In this document: piece by piece, positions 45,879 through 55,152 of the stretch
Layout of the letters: each line of letters starts with the position of its first letter
How positions within the stretch are numbered: the first letter of the stretch is position 1
Origin: SZUA-309 sp965232595
GTDB taxonomy: Bacteria > Pseudomonadota > Gammaproteobacteria > Pseudomonadales > Azotimanducaceae
Length of the DNA stretch: 64,000 nucleotides
NCBI GenBank assembly: GCA_965232595.1
Contig: OZ246983.1
Coordinates: 1,612,001 to 1,676,000, forward strand
Direction: 5' to 3'
The notes under the pieces: generated by a model
The model's input: only the letters and a program-made list of their open reading frames with translations
Told to the model about the DNA's origin: nothing
The model's database searches: none
Position numbers and translations under genes: made by a program

Positions 45879-47324
45879 TCAGCGACGCCAGAAGGATGGG
45901 CTGAACAGCACCAGCAGCGTGAAGATCTCCAGCCGGCCGAGCAGCATGGCGAACACCAGTATCCACTTCACGTGGGCATCGAGCCCGGCATAGTTCTCAG
46001 CGACTGCCCCCAGCCCGGGGCCCAGGTTGTTCAGGCAGGCGCCCACCGCCGAGAAGGCGGTCAGAAAATCCAGATCCGAGGAGAGCATGACCGCCGTGAC
46101 CATGGTCAGGAAGGCGATCACGTAGAACGAGAAGAATCCCCAGACCGCTTCGATGACCCGATCGGGTACCCGTTGGCCGCCGTACTTGATCGGGAAGACG
46201 CCGTTCGGATGAATGAGCCGCCGGACCTCGCGCGCGCCCTGCAGGTAGATGAGCAGCACCCGGATGATCTTGATGCCGCCGGCGGTGGAGCCTGCGCAGC
46301 CGCCGGCAAAGGCGGCGAACAGCAGGATGATCGGCGCGACGGACGGCCAGAGGCTGAAGTTGGTGGTGGCGAAACCGGTGGTGGTGGCGATGCTGACCGC
46401 GTGGAACACGCCCTCTCGAATAGGCGAGTCCGACGCCTCCGGATTCTGCCCCAGCACCCAGCAGACGATGACGGCCACCAGCGAGAGGACAAACAGATAG
46501 GCGCGCACCTCCCGATCCCGGAAGTAGACCAGTGGGTTCCTGCGGTTGATGGCGATGAAGTGCAGGCCGAAGTTGATGCCGGCGATCACCATGAAGATGA
46601 TGGCCACCATCTCTACCGCCGGGTTGTCGAAGTAGCCGATGCTGGCGTCGTGGGTAGAAAAGCCGCCGATCGCCACCGTCGAGAAGCTGTGACACATGGC
46701 GTCGAAGAACGACATGCCAGCCGCCCAGTAGCAGAGCATGCAGACGATGGTGATGCCCAGGTAGAGATACCAGAGCGCCTTCGCGGTCTCGGTGATGCGA
46801 GGCGTCAGCTTGCTGTCTTTGACCGGGCCCGGTGATTCGGCCCGGTAGAGCTGCATGCCGCCGATGCCCAGCATGGGCAGGATGGCGACCGCCAGAACGA
46901 TGATGCCCATCCCTCCGAACCACTGCAGCAGCTGGCGATAGAAGAGCAGCGACTTCGGCAGCTCGTCGAGGCCGACGAACACCGTCGCGCCTGTGGTAGT
47001 CAGCGCTGACAAGGATTCGAACGCCGCATCGGTGAAGCTGGCATCCGTCGCTTCTGCGAGGAACAGGGGTATCGAGCCGAACAGACCCAGGCCGAGGTAG
47101 AACAGCACGGTGATCAGGAAGCCGTCGCCGGAGCGCAGCTCCCGGCGGCCACGACCGGCCAGGGTCAGAGCTGCCCCGGTAATCAGGGTGATGCCGAAGC
47201 CGGCGAGAAAAGTGGCGTAGGTGTTCTCGTTGAAGTACAGAGCCACCAGCATCGGCATTGCCAGCACCGAAGAGAACAGCATCAGCAGGATGCCGGTGAC
47301 GCGGAGAATGACGGCGAGGTGCAT
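45879..47324 (-). CDS. trkH: Trk potassium uptake system membrane subunit TrkH
   Basis: A 481-residue potassium-translocating subunit with four repeated membrane-pore-membrane units. The selectivity-filter segments TTTGATV, VAIGGFSTHD, TTTGFAT and LNNLGPGLG are visible. It works with the cytoplasmic TrkA encoded next to it (20 bases upstream). Convergent with the lipid A acyltransferase with 18 bases between stops. Confidence 0.97.
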   Translation of the reverse strand: MHLAVILRVTGILLMLFSSVLAMPMLVALYFNENTYATFLAGFGITLITGAALTLAGRGRRELRSGDGFLITVLFYLGLGLFGSIPLFLAEATDASFTDAAFESLSALTTTGATVFVGLDELPKSLLFYRQLLQWFGGMGIIVLAVAILPMLGIGGMQLYRAESPGPVKDSKLTPRITETAKALWYLYLGITIVCMLCYWAAGMSFFDAMCHSFSTVAIGGFSTHDASIGYFDNPAVEMVAIIFMVIAGINFGLHFIAINRRNPLVYFRDREVRAYLFVLSLVAVIVCWVLGQNPEASDSPIREGVFHAVSIATTTGFATTNFSLWPSVAPIILLFAAFAGGCAGSTAGGIKIIRVLLIYLQGAREVRRLIHPNGVFPIKYGGQRVPDRVIEAVWGFFSFYVIAFLTMVTAVMLSSDLDFLTAFSAVGACLNNLGPGLGAVAENYAGLDAHVKWILVFAMLLGRLEIFTLLVLFSPSFWRR

Positions 47325-47344
47325 GGGCGCTGTTGGCCGTGACG

Positions 47345-48718
47345 CTAGAAGAAGGTCAGGCCGACCTGGAACAATCGCTCCACGGCGGCAACCTGGCGCT
47401 TGTCGGTAAGGAACAGGATCACGTGGTCGTCCGACTCCACCACCACGTTGTCATGACCGATGACCACCTCCTCGCCGCGAACGATCGCGCCGATGCTGGT
47501 TCCCTTCGGCAGGTCGATATCGCGGATGGCCCGGCCAACAACCTTCGAGCTCTTCTCGTCACCGTGCGCGATGGCCTCCAGCGCTTCGGCCGCACCGCGC
47601 CGGAGGCTGTGCACCTTCACCACGTCGCCGCGGCGGACATGGCTGAGCAGGGAGCTTGTGGTGGCTTGTTGCGGCGAGATGGCGATGTCGATGTCGTGAC
47701 CCTGCACCAGGTCCACGTAAGCGGGTTTGCCGATCAGCGTGATCACCTGACGGCAGCCGAGCTTCTTCGCCAGCAGCGACGACATGATGTTTACCTCGTC
47801 GTCGTTGGTGACCGCGCAGAAGGCATCGCATTGCTCAATGTTCTCTTCGAGCAGCAGGTCGCGATCGGTGGCGTCCACGTTCAGGACCACGGTGTTGTTC
47901 AGCATCTCGGCGAGCTGCTCGCAGCGGGTGTTGTTGTACTCCAGCACCTTGACCGAGAAGTAAGGCTCAATGGCTTTGGCCAGCGCGGTGCCGATGTTGC
48001 CCCCACCGGCGATCATCACCCGCTTGAACGGCCGCTCCACCTTCCGAAGCTCTGCCATCACCGCGTTTATATGCTCGGCCGCGGCGATGCAGAAGACCTC
48101 GTCGTCGGCTTCGATCACCGTGCTGCCGGTGGGCAGTATGGCCTCACCGCGACGGAAGATGGCGGCCACCCGCATGTCCACGTTCGGCAGGTGCTCCCTG
48201 AAGAACGACAGCTCCTGCCCCACCAGCGGGCCGCCGTAGTAGGCCTTCACCGCCACCAGCTGCACCCGGCCATCGGCGAAGTCGAGCACCTGCAGCGCGC
48301 CGGGGTGCTCGAGCAGCTGCCGGACGTTGTCCGTCACCACCTGCTCCGGGTTGATGAGCACGTCGATGGGCATGTGTTCCTGAGAGAAGAAACCTTCCCG
48401 GGTCAGGTAAGCGCTGCCGCGGATCCGGGCGATCTTGGTCGGCGTTCTGAACAGCGAGTAGCAGACCTGGCAGGCGATCATGTTCACCTCGTCCGACGAG
48501 GTGACGGCAACCAGCATGTCCGCGTCGTCAGCGCCCGCGCGCCGCAGCACGTCCGGGTGCGAGCCCCAGCCTTTTACGGTCTGGATGTCGAGCTTGTCGC
48601 GCAGCTCTTCCAGCACCAGCTCGTCGTTGTCGACCAGCGTGATGTCGAAGGCTTCGTTGGCCAGGTTCGCCGCCAGGGTACCGCCAACCTGGCCGGCGCC
48701 GATGATGAGTATCTTCAT
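47345..48718 (-). CDS. trkA: Trk potassium uptake system regulatory NAD-binding subunit TrkA
   Basis: A 457-residue peripheral membrane protein with two RCK units, each with a Rossmann dinucleotide fold (GAGQVGGTLAANLANEAFDITLVDND near the N-terminus, GGGNIGTALAKAIE in the middle) and a TrkA-C domain. It gates TrkH. Typical length. Downstream of rsmB in the same minus-strand run. Confidence 0.97.
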   Translation of the reverse strand: MKILIIGAGQVGGTLAANLANEAFDITLVDNDELVLEELRDKLDIQTVKGWGSHPDVLRRAGADDADMLVAVTSSDEVNMIACQVCYSLFRTPTKIARIRGSAYLTREGFFSQEHMPIDVLINPEQVVTDNVRQLLEHPGALQVLDFADGRVQLVAVKAYYGGPLVGQELSFFREHLPNVDMRVAAIFRRGEAILPTGSTVIEADDEVFCIAAAEHINAVMAELRKVERPFKRVMIAGGGNIGTALAKAIEPYFSVKVLEYNNTRCEQLAEMLNNTVVLNVDATDRDLLLEENIEQCDAFCAVTNDDEVNIMSSLLAKKLGCRQVITLIGKPAYVDLVQGHDIDIAISPQQATTSSLLSHVRRGDVVKVHSLRRGAAEALEAIAHGDEKSSKVVGRAIRDIDLPKGTSIGAIVRGEEVVIGHDNVVVESDDHVILFLTDKRQVAAVERLFQVGLTFF

Positions 48719-48741
48719 GGCGGCCGCATCTTAACGCGCTT

Positions 48742-50073
48742 TCAACTGCTGCGCTCCTGCCGCAACAGGCGCGAGAAGTAAAAACCATCCACCGTTCTGT
48801 TCGGTTGCTCGGCCGTTGCGGGCAGGGGCAGCAGCTGCCAGCCGAACCGGGTGCGGACGCCGAGCGGCAGCTCCAGCGCATCGGCGGTTGCTGCGTTGGC
48901 TGGCTCGTCAGCGGAGCGACGCTCGAGGAAGGTGCTGATCACCTCATCGTTCTCCTCGGCGAACAGCGAGCAGGTGCAGTAAATCAGGCAGCCACCTTCG
49001 GCGACCAGCGGCCAGAGGTTCTCCAGCAGCTCGAGCTGCAGCGCGGCGGCGCTGACAACGTCGGCATCCTTGCGCAGCACTTTGATGTCGGGGTGACGAC
49101 GCAGGGTTCCGGAGCCGGTGCAGGGCGCGTCGAGCAGAATCAGGTCGAAAGGCGCCTCCCTTTCGCTCAGCCAGCTTCGCTCGCGGGCATCACCCGTCAG
49201 CAGGCGGACGTGGTCATGGCTCAGCCGCTCCCGCTCCGCGCTCATGTGCTCGAGGCGCCGCGGCGACAGCTCCAGACCGATCAGCGTGGCATTCGGGAAT
49301 CGCTCGGCGAGGTGAAAGAGCTTGCCGCCGGGTGCTGCACAGGCGTCGAGAATGCGTGGACGTTCGGGCAGGCCGTCCGGTGCCAGATGAGCGGCAAGCT
49401 GGGCGCCGGCATCCTGGACCGAGACTTCACCCTCCGGGTAGCCGGGTAATTTATGCACGGGCACAGGCTCGTGGAGGATCAGGTGCTCTGGAAAGTTGCC
49501 CTGAGAGGCCTCGATGTCCGCGGCCGCCAGCCTGGCGAGATAGTCCTCGATCGCGATCTTCGAGACGTTGACCCGCACAGACATCGGCGCCCGCTCAGTT
49601 GCCCCCGCGAAGAGCCCCTGGCAGTGGTCCGGGAAATCCCTTTCCAGCCGCCGAATGATCCATTCAGGGAGTTCGACCGATCGTTCGGATGGAGAATCGC
49701 CGTCCTTTCTCTGGGCAACCTTGCGCAGCACCGCGTTGACCAGGCCTTTTGCCCAGGGTTTCTTCAATTGCCGAACGGCAGCCACGGTCTCGTTCAGCGC
49801 GGCGTGATCCGGAGTTCTCAAGTAGAGAAGTTGGTAAGTGCCAACTAGCAGCAAGGAATAGATATCCTGGTCCTTGCCTCGGAGGGGTCGATTCAGATGG
49901 GCATCGACCAGGGCCTGCAGGCTGAAGTAATGGCGCAGCGTGCCGTAAACCAGCTCAGTGACGAACGGGCTCTGATCGGCTGTACCGATCGATTGGTCGG
50001 TTGTCTGCCCCTGGCTCAGGATTCGATGGACGGCGCGAGCCGCTGCGGCGCGCTCCTGTGCTCCGCCGGCCAG
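48742..50073 (-). CDS. rsmB: 16S rRNA (cytosine967-C5)-methyltransferase RsmB, probable CTG start
   Basis: It has the N-terminal NusB-like domain (AAAARAVHRILSQGQ, LVYGTLRHYFSLQALVDAHL) and the methyltransferase with LDACAAPGGK, DAPCTGSGTLRRHPDIK and IYCTCSLFAEEND; both catalytic cysteines (APCT and TCS) are present. No ATG, GTG or TTG lies in frame between a point deep inside fmt and about residue 75. A CTG at 50073 has GAGGAG 8 bases upstream, giving 443 residues, the family length; another CTG is at 50079. The fmt stop at 50076 overlaps this region, suggesting coupled translation. Confidence 0.93.
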   Translation of the reverse strand: MAGGAQERAAAARAVHRILSQGQTTDQSIGTADQSPFVTELVYGTLRHYFSLQALVDAHLNRPLRGKDQDIYSLLLVGTYQLLYLRTPDHAALNETVAAVRQLKKPWAKGLVNAVLRKVAQRKDGDSPSERSVELPEWIIRRLERDFPDHCQGLFAGATERAPMSVRVNVSKIAIEDYLARLAAADIEASQGNFPEHLILHEPVPVHKLPGYPEGEVSVQDAGAQLAAHLAPDGLPERPRILDACAAPGGKLFHLAERFPNATLIGLELSPRRLEHMSAERERLSHDHVRLLTGDARERSWLSEREAPFDLILLDAPCTGSGTLRRHPDIKVLRKDADVVSAAALQLELLENLWPLVAEGGCLIYCTCSLFAEENDEVISTFLERRSADEPANAATADALELPLGVRTRFGWQLLPLPATAEQPNRTVDGFYFSRLLRQERSS

Positions 50074-50075
50074 CT

Positions 50076-51074
50076 TCAGCGCTCCTCGGGATCGGCGCTC
50101 AGCCTGGCGCCAGGCTGGACGATGCCCGGATAGCCGTTGGCAGCCGCTTTGGCGGCCATGGCGGTTCCCTTGCCTCGATTCAGCTGAATCTGCGGGATAC
50201 AGAGCAGGCCATCGACGCAGGCCAACCAGAGGCCGGCTTTGTCGATGCGCACGATAGTGCCGGGCGGATCGCTGGCTGCGGTCGAACCGTCCGCCCGGGC
50301 TGCACCCAGGCAGCGGATCCGCACCGGCCCGGCCACGTCCTGGGCGTAGAGCGCAACCGGTTGCCGGTCCGACAGGGCTCGGACCTGCCGGGCCAGGTTG
50401 GTGGCCGGAGCAGTCAGGTCCAGCTCGCTGTCGACGCTGGTTAGTTTGGCCGCGTAGGTAACGCCCGCTTCGGGCTGCGGTGCCGGCGTCAGCACCTTGA
50501 GCTCCGGCAGGCACTCGAGCAGCAGGGAAGCCCCCATTTCTGCCAACCTGGCTTCCAGCGCGCCGCCCGTTTCCAGCGGATCGATTTCGGTGGTGGCGCA
50601 GCGAAAAACCGGCCCGGTATCCAGGCCCTCGTCCATCTGCATCAGGCAGACGCCGGTTTCCCTGTCGCCGGCCATGATGGCCCGCTCGACGGGGGCCGCG
50701 CCGCGCCAACGTGGCAGCAGCGAGGCGTGCACGTTCAGGCAGCCGAGTCGAGGACCTTCGAGAACCGGGGCAGGCAGAATGAGCCCGTAGGCGGCGACGA
50801 TCAGCACATCCAATCCAAGCTCGGCGATTGCCAGCTCGTCGAGCGCTTCACCGCGCAGGCGGGCGGGCGTCTGCACGGCGATCTCGTGCTGCTCTGCGAT
50901 CTGGCGCACGGGGCTCGGTTTGGTTTTTCGCCCTCTGCCCGTCGGTCGATCGGGCTGAGTGAGTACTAACTTCGGCTTGAAGCCTCCATTGATCAGGCCG
51001 GACAGAAGGGTGGCGGCGAACTCCGGCGTGCCGGCAAAACCGATCTCGAGACCGTTCTTTTCAGGCTCAGGCAC
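50076..51074 (-). CDS. fmt: Methionyl-tRNA formyltransferase
   Basis: A 332-residue enzyme formylating initiator Met-tRNA. It shows FAGTPEFAATLLSGL at the start, the formyl-transfer block CLNVHASLLPRWRGAAPVERAI and GLDTGPV, and a C-terminal OB-type domain. GTG start overlapping def by 8 bases. Pairs with the deformylase next to it. Confidence 0.96.
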   Translation of the reverse strand: MPEPEKNGLEIGFAGTPEFAATLLSGLINGGFKPKLVLTQPDRPTGRGRKTKPSPVRQIAEQHEIAVQTPARLRGEALDELAIAELGLDVLIVAAYGLILPAPVLEGPRLGCLNVHASLLPRWRGAAPVERAIMAGDRETGVCLMQMDEGLDTGPVFRCATTEIDPLETGGALEARLAEMGASLLLECLPELKVLTPAPQPEAGVTYAAKLTSVDSELDLTAPATNLARQVRALSDRQPVALYAQDVAGPVRIRCLGAARADGSTAASDPPGTIVRIDKAGLWLACVDGLLCIPQIQLNRGKGTAMAAKAAANGYPGIVQPGARLSADPEER

Positions 51075-51570
51075 GAACCTTGTGGCTCTTTTCCAGCTTC
51101 TTCCTGATCCGCGTTCGCTTCAGGTTCGACAGGTAATCCACGAACAGCTTACCGTCCAGGTGATCACACTCGTGCTGGATGCAGACGGCAAGCAGGCCCT
51201 CGTAGTCCGCCTCGACCTGCTCGCCGTTGCGGTCCAGGGCCGACACCCGAACCCCTTCGTAGCGGGTGACGGGCTCGTAGAATCCAGGGACCGACAGGCA
51301 CCCTTCCTCAGATTCCACCGACTCGCCGAAGGTCGTCAGCTCGGGATTGATGAAAGCGTGCGGCTCATCCCGGTTTTCCGATACGTCCACGACGATGATG
51401 CGACGGTGAACGTTTACCTGGCTGGCCGCCAGGCCGATGCCGGGCGCTTCGTACATGGTTTCGAACATGTCGTCGATGAGCTGGCGGACCGCATCGTCCA
51501 CCTGCTTGACCGGTTTCGCCTTGGTACGAAGCCTGGGATCCGGATATTCGAGGATGTCTAGAATTGCCAT
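51067..51570 (-). CDS. def: Peptide deformylase
   Basis: A 167-residue metalloprotease removing the formyl group from nascent proteins. The three motifs are complete: GIGLAASQV, EGCLSVPG and QHECDHLDGKLF (HEXXH-type metal ligands plus the cysteine of EGCLS). First gene of the def-fmt-rsmB-trkA-trkH run. ATG start. Confidence 0.97.
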   Translation of the reverse strand: MAILDILEYPDPRLRTKAKPVKQVDDAVRQLIDDMFETMYEAPGIGLAASQVNVHRRIIVVDVSENRDEPHAFINPELTTFGESVESEEGCLSVPGFYEPVTRYEGVRVSALDRNGEQVEADYEGLLAVCIQHECDHLDGKLFVDYLSNLKRTRIRKKLEKSHKVRA

Positions 51571-51792
51571 ATTTAGGACCGGGAGAGAGGCCGAATCGGC
51601 GGATGACTACCCGTGTGATCTATCTCTAGTATTGGTGGAATTCAGGCTGCTAAGATTGTGAAGAGTATAAACTTTTTGCCATTGCGGAGCGGGTTTTTCC
51701 GACCCTGAAACCGCATTCACGCGCCTGCAAGACGGCCTGAAACCGAATAGCTGACCATGATAGCAGCTCGGAGAAAAAAGGAACTTCAAAAC

Positions 51793-52884
51793 ATGTTTCG
51801 GAACATGACCGCTTGGATCAGTGGCCGTCGCGCAAGACTCGCCTTCATCGGATTGATCGCCAGCGTTGCTGCAGTGGCCACCAACGCCGCTGAAGACCTC
51901 AACAGATACCTGAAAGCCGACCATCCGGAAGTCTACACGGTGGTCAAGGGCGATACCCTCTGGGATATCTCCGGCAAATTCCTCGAGCGGCCCTGGCTGT
52001 GGCCGGAAATCTGGCGGATCAACCCGCAGATCAACAACCCGCACCTGATCTACCCCGGCGACCAGATTGCTCTGGTTTACATCGACGGCCAGCCGCAGCT
52101 GGTGCTGGAGCGTGGCCAGGCGGGCCGCACGGTGAAGATGACGCCGGGGACCGACAAGCTGGAGCCGGGCGTACGCTACGAGCCTCTGGAGTCGGCCATC
52201 CCGACCATTCGCCTCGATGCCATTCAGGCGTTTCTGGTGCAGAACCGCATCGTCTCCGACGCTGAGCTGAACGCCGCCCCTTACGTGGTGCAGGGCGACA
52301 GCGAGCGCCTGGTGCTTGGCGCCGGCGACCGGCTCTACGTGCGCGGCGTGCTGCCGGAATCGGAAAGCTTCAACGTGGTGCGCAAAGGCCCGCTGTACGT
52401 GGACCCGCAGACTCAGGAAGTGCTCGGCCGGGAAGCGACCTACATAGGGCTTGGCCAGGCGGTCTCTCAGGAGAACGACATCGCCACAATGTTCATGAGC
52501 GACACCCGGGAAGAAGTGCAGATCGGCGACCGGGTGCTGCCTACGGAAGAGCGTCGGGTGGACTCCACCTTCTTCCCCAGCGCGCCGGAAGGCGAAGTTC
52601 GGGGTCAGATCATCTCCGTGTTCGGCGGCGTCAGCCAGGTTGGCCAGTTTGACGTGATCGTGATCAACCGCGGTGAGCGCGAGGGCATGCAGGTCGGCAA
52701 CGTGCTGGCAATCTACAAGAAAGGCGCAATGGCCCGGGATCGCATCGCCAACGAAACCATACGGCTGCCCAGCGAGCGCGCAGGCCTGATGATGATCTTC
52801 CGCACCTTCGAGAAGCTCTCCTACGGGCTGGTGATGGTGACGGAACGGCCGCTGGCCATCGAGGACGAGGTCAGGAACCCCTGA
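51793..52884 (+). CDS. LysM domain-containing protein
   Basis: About 363 residues with a signal peptide (hydrophobic stretch in IGLIASVAAVATNAA) and one LysM domain near the N-terminus (VYTVVKGDTLWDISGKFL...NPHLIYPGDQIAL). The rest has no recognised domain. Likely periplasmic or envelope-bound, peptidoglycan-associated. A frame-consistent ATG at 51757 exists; the ATG at 51793 is preferred because of AAGGA 10 bases upstream. A LysM gene stands between def and dprA in Pseudomonas too (PA0020-like). Confidence 0.9.
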   Translation: MFRNMTAWISGRRARLAFIGLIASVAAVATNAAEDLNRYLKADHPEVYTVVKGDTLWDISGKFLERPWLWPEIWRINPQINNPHLIYPGDQIALVYIDGQPQLVLERGQAGRTVKMTPGTDKLEPGVRYEPLESAIPTIRLDAIQAFLVQNRIVSDAELNAAPYVVQGDSERLVLGAGDRLYVRGVLPESESFNVVRKGPLYVDPQTQEVLGREATYIGLGQAVSQENDIATMFMSDTREEVQIGDRVLPTEERRVDSTFFPSAPEGEVRGQIISVFGGVSQVGQFDVIVINRGEREGMQVGNVLAIYKKGAMARDRIANETIRLPSERAGLMMIFRTFEKLSYGLVMVTERPLAIEDEVRNP

Positions 52885-52940
52885 TCTGCCGTTCTGTCGG
52901 TTGAGAAAACGCTCACCCGACTTCCCCCTCAACACTGCTG

Positions 52941-52957
52941 GCGCCCCTTCGGGGCGC
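52941..52957 (+). terminator. Possible hairpin terminator after the LysM gene
   Basis: A 7-bp perfect stem GCGCCCC/GGGGCGC around TTC, 57 bases after the stop. It lacks a clear run of T, so termination is only possible. Confidence 0.45.
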
Positions 52958-53003
52958 TTCGCATATTGGGCCATTGGAATTCAGACGAGGCTGCAAACGA
53001 GCC

Positions 53004-54056
53004 GTGCCCGACCGCCAGCAGAACGCCAGCCTGATCAGCGACCAGGCCGCACGCCTCAGCGTTCAGCTCGATCGAATCGATCGCCAGCGGTTGAGAGGTC
53101 CGGCAGCGACCCGGCTCGGGACAGAGGCTCAGATCAGCGCGCGCGCCATCTCGCGCCGACGGCGGGCCCTCGTAGAAGCCGGGATCGGCGCCCTTGGCGA
53201 TGAGGATCCCGCCTTTCCCGAGCTGCTGCTGGGCATTCCCGATCCGCCCCTGCTCCTTTACTACCGTGGTGACCTCGATTGCCTGGATGGCATGGCCGTC
53301 GCCATTGTCGGCGCCCGCCGGGCCTCCGCTGCCGGTCTGGCGTTTGCACGCACGCTGGCGGGCGATCTGGCCGCTGCCGGCGCGGTGATCGTCAGCGGTC
53401 TGGCCCTTGGGGTGGACGCCGAGGCGCACGCCGGGGCGCTCGATGCGGGCGGTCGGACCGTTGCCGTGCTCGGCTCTTCTGCCGAGCGAATCACGCCGCT
53501 GGCCAACGCTGCCCTCGGCGAGCGGATACTGGCCGCGGGCGGCCTGATCCTGTCGGAGTACCCGCTCGGAACCCCAGCCGCCCCCTTCCGGTTTCCGGAA
53601 CGTAACCGGCTGATCTCGGGCCTCTGCCGCGGCGTGGTGGTGATCGAAGCTACGGAGCGCAGCGGTTCGCTGATTACCGCGCGGTTGGCGGCAGAGCAGG
53701 GCCGGGAGGTGATGGCGGTGCCGGGTGCGCCCGGATACCCGAACAGCGCCGGCAGCAATCGCCTGCTCAAGTCGGGTGCCGCGCTCATCGAGCGGGCGGC
53801 AGACGTCCTGCATGCCATCAGCGCCGACGGCGGGCCCGGCCGGCCAATCGCGGAGCAGCCGGATGCGGCAGGGCTGACGCTGCAGCAGCAGCAACTCCTG
53901 GACCTGCTCGACGGCAGAGCCCAGGGCCTGGATGTGCTGGCCGGCCTCCTCGGTCTGGAGGCAGGTGCCTGCGCGGTGGCGCTGACAGAGCTCGAGCTAA
54001 ACGGGTTTGTCCAGCGTGTTGGCGGCGGGTATATTCGGCGCCCTTCTGAGTTCTAA
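53004..54056 (+). CDS. dprA: DNA-processing protein DprA
   Basis: A protein of about 350 residues with the Rossmann-like DprA core: IVGARRASAAG, VSGLALGVDAEAHAGAL, PFRFPERNRLISGL, EATERSGSLITARLAAEQGREVMAVPG and the C-terminal winged-helix region. It binds single-stranded DNA and loads RecA during transformation. The N-terminal part is arginine-rich and does not show the usual helix-hairpin-helix pattern. Starts are uncertain: GTG at 53004 or TTG at 52974. Confidence 0.92.
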   Translation: MPDRQQNASLISDQAARLSVQLDRIDRQRLRGPAATRLGTEAQISARAISRRRRALVEAGIGALGDEDPAFPELLLGIPDPPLLLYYRGDLDCLDGMAVAIVGARRASAAGLAFARTLAGDLAAAGAVIVSGLALGVDAEAHAGALDAGGRTVAVLGSSAERITPLANAALGERILAAGGLILSEYPLGTPAAPFRFPERNRLISGLCRGVVVIEATERSGSLITARLAAEQGREVMAVPGAPGYPNSAGSNRLLKSGAALIERAADVLHAISADGGPGRPIAEQPDAAGLTLQQQQLLDLLDGRAQGLDVLAGLLGLEAGACAVALTELELNGFVQRVGGGYIRRPSEF

Positions 54057-54069
54057 GCTGGAGGAGCTG

Positions 54070-54564
54070 ATGAGTTTCGTTGCCATTCTAATGGGATCGG
54101 ATAGCGACTGGCCGGTCATGCAGGCCACGGTGGACGTGCTGAAGACGCTGGAGGTGGAGTACGAGGTGCGGGTGTCATCTGCGCACCGCACGCCGGCGGA
54201 AACGGCTGCCTTCGTGAGCGACGCGTCTTCGCGTGGCTGCGAGGTGTTCATTTGCGCAGCAGGTATGGCCGCGCACCTGGCGGGCGCGGTTGCCGCTCAC
54301 ACCACCAAGCCGGTCATCGGTGTGCCCATCGATGCGGGCCCTCTGGCGGGTTTCGATGCGCTGCTGTCCACGGCTCAGATGCCGGGCGGCATTCCGGTCG
54401 CGACGGTTGCAGTGGGTAAGGCAGGTGCTAAGAACGCCGGCTATCTGGCCGCGCAGATGCTCGGCATTGCCGACAAGGCCCTGGCCGAGCGGGTTGCCGC
54501 AGATCGCGACGCCAATCGGCAGAAAGTGCTGAAAGCGAACGAAGCGCTGCAGGCACAGCTCTAA
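54070..54564 (+). CDS. purE: N5-carboxyaminoimidazole ribonucleotide mutase
   Basis: A 164-residue class I PurE: LMGSDSDWPVM (phosphate binding), SAHRTPAET, CAAGMAAHLAGAVAAHT and GGIPVATVAVG. Rearranges N5-CAIR to CAIR in purine synthesis. The ATG at 54070 is set by a GGAGG site 5 bases upstream. purK does not follow; tsaC does. Confidence 0.97.
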   Translation: MSFVAILMGSDSDWPVMQATVDVLKTLEVEYEVRVSSAHRTPAETAAFVSDASSRGCEVFICAAGMAAHLAGAVAAHTTKPVIGVPIDAGPLAGFDALLSTAQMPGGIPVATVAVGKAGAKNAGYLAAQMLGIADKALAERVAADRDANRQKVLKANEALQAQL

Positions 54565-54585
54565 CGGGCACACTCCCGCGCAGCC

Positions 54586-55152
54586 ATGCTCAACCTCTGG
54601 CACCTGCAGCTGGCCGCGCGCGCACTTCGTGCAGGCGGCCTCGTTCTGCACGCCACCGAAGGGGTCTGGGGCCTGGCCTGCGACCCGTTCGACGCGGCAG
54701 CGGTGAGCAGGCTGCTGGATCTGAAAGGCCGATCAGTGCGCAAAGGGCTGATCGTCATCGGCGCCAGCGCTGCCGACTTCGAGCCGGAGCTGGCGGCCAT
54801 CGGCGCTGAGCAGGCGAGCATCGTGGAGCGCTCCTGGCCAGCTGCAGAAACCTGGATCCTGCCGAACCGGCGCTTCCCTTACTGGATTACCGGTGACCAT
54901 GACGGGGTGGCCGTCCGGGTGCCGGGCCATCCTCAGGCCCGGGGCCTGTGCCAGGCCTTCGGCGGCCCACTGGTTTCCACCTCCGCGAATCCCAGCGGCC
55001 TGCCCGCGCCGGATTCCATGCTTCGCGCCCGGGGCATCTTTCCCGCTGAAGCCTTTCCTGGGCCGGTTGACTACTTCCTGCCTGGAGAGGTGCTCAATCC
55101 CGGCTCACCGAGCCGGATCCGAACGCTGGCGGGGGAGGCGATCCGAGGATGA
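54586..55152 (+). CDS. tsaC: Threonylcarbamoyl-AMP synthase TsaC/YrdC-type
   Basis: A 188-residue YrdC-domain protein of t6A tRNA modification. Marks: PTEGVWGL-like start (HATEGVWGLACDPF), LLDLKGRSVRKGLIVI, TWILPNRRFPYWI and VSTSANPSG. Short form without the Sua5 extension. Overlaps aroE by 4 bases. Confidence 0.95.
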   Translation: MLNLWHLQLAARALRAGGLVLHATEGVWGLACDPFDAAAVSRLLDLKGRSVRKGLIVIGASAADFEPELAAIGAEQASIVERSWPAAETWILPNRRFPYWITGDHDGVAVRVPGHPQARGLCQAFGGPLVSTSANPSGLPAPDSMLRARGIFPAEAFPGPVDYFLPGEVLNPGSPSRIRTLAGEAIRG

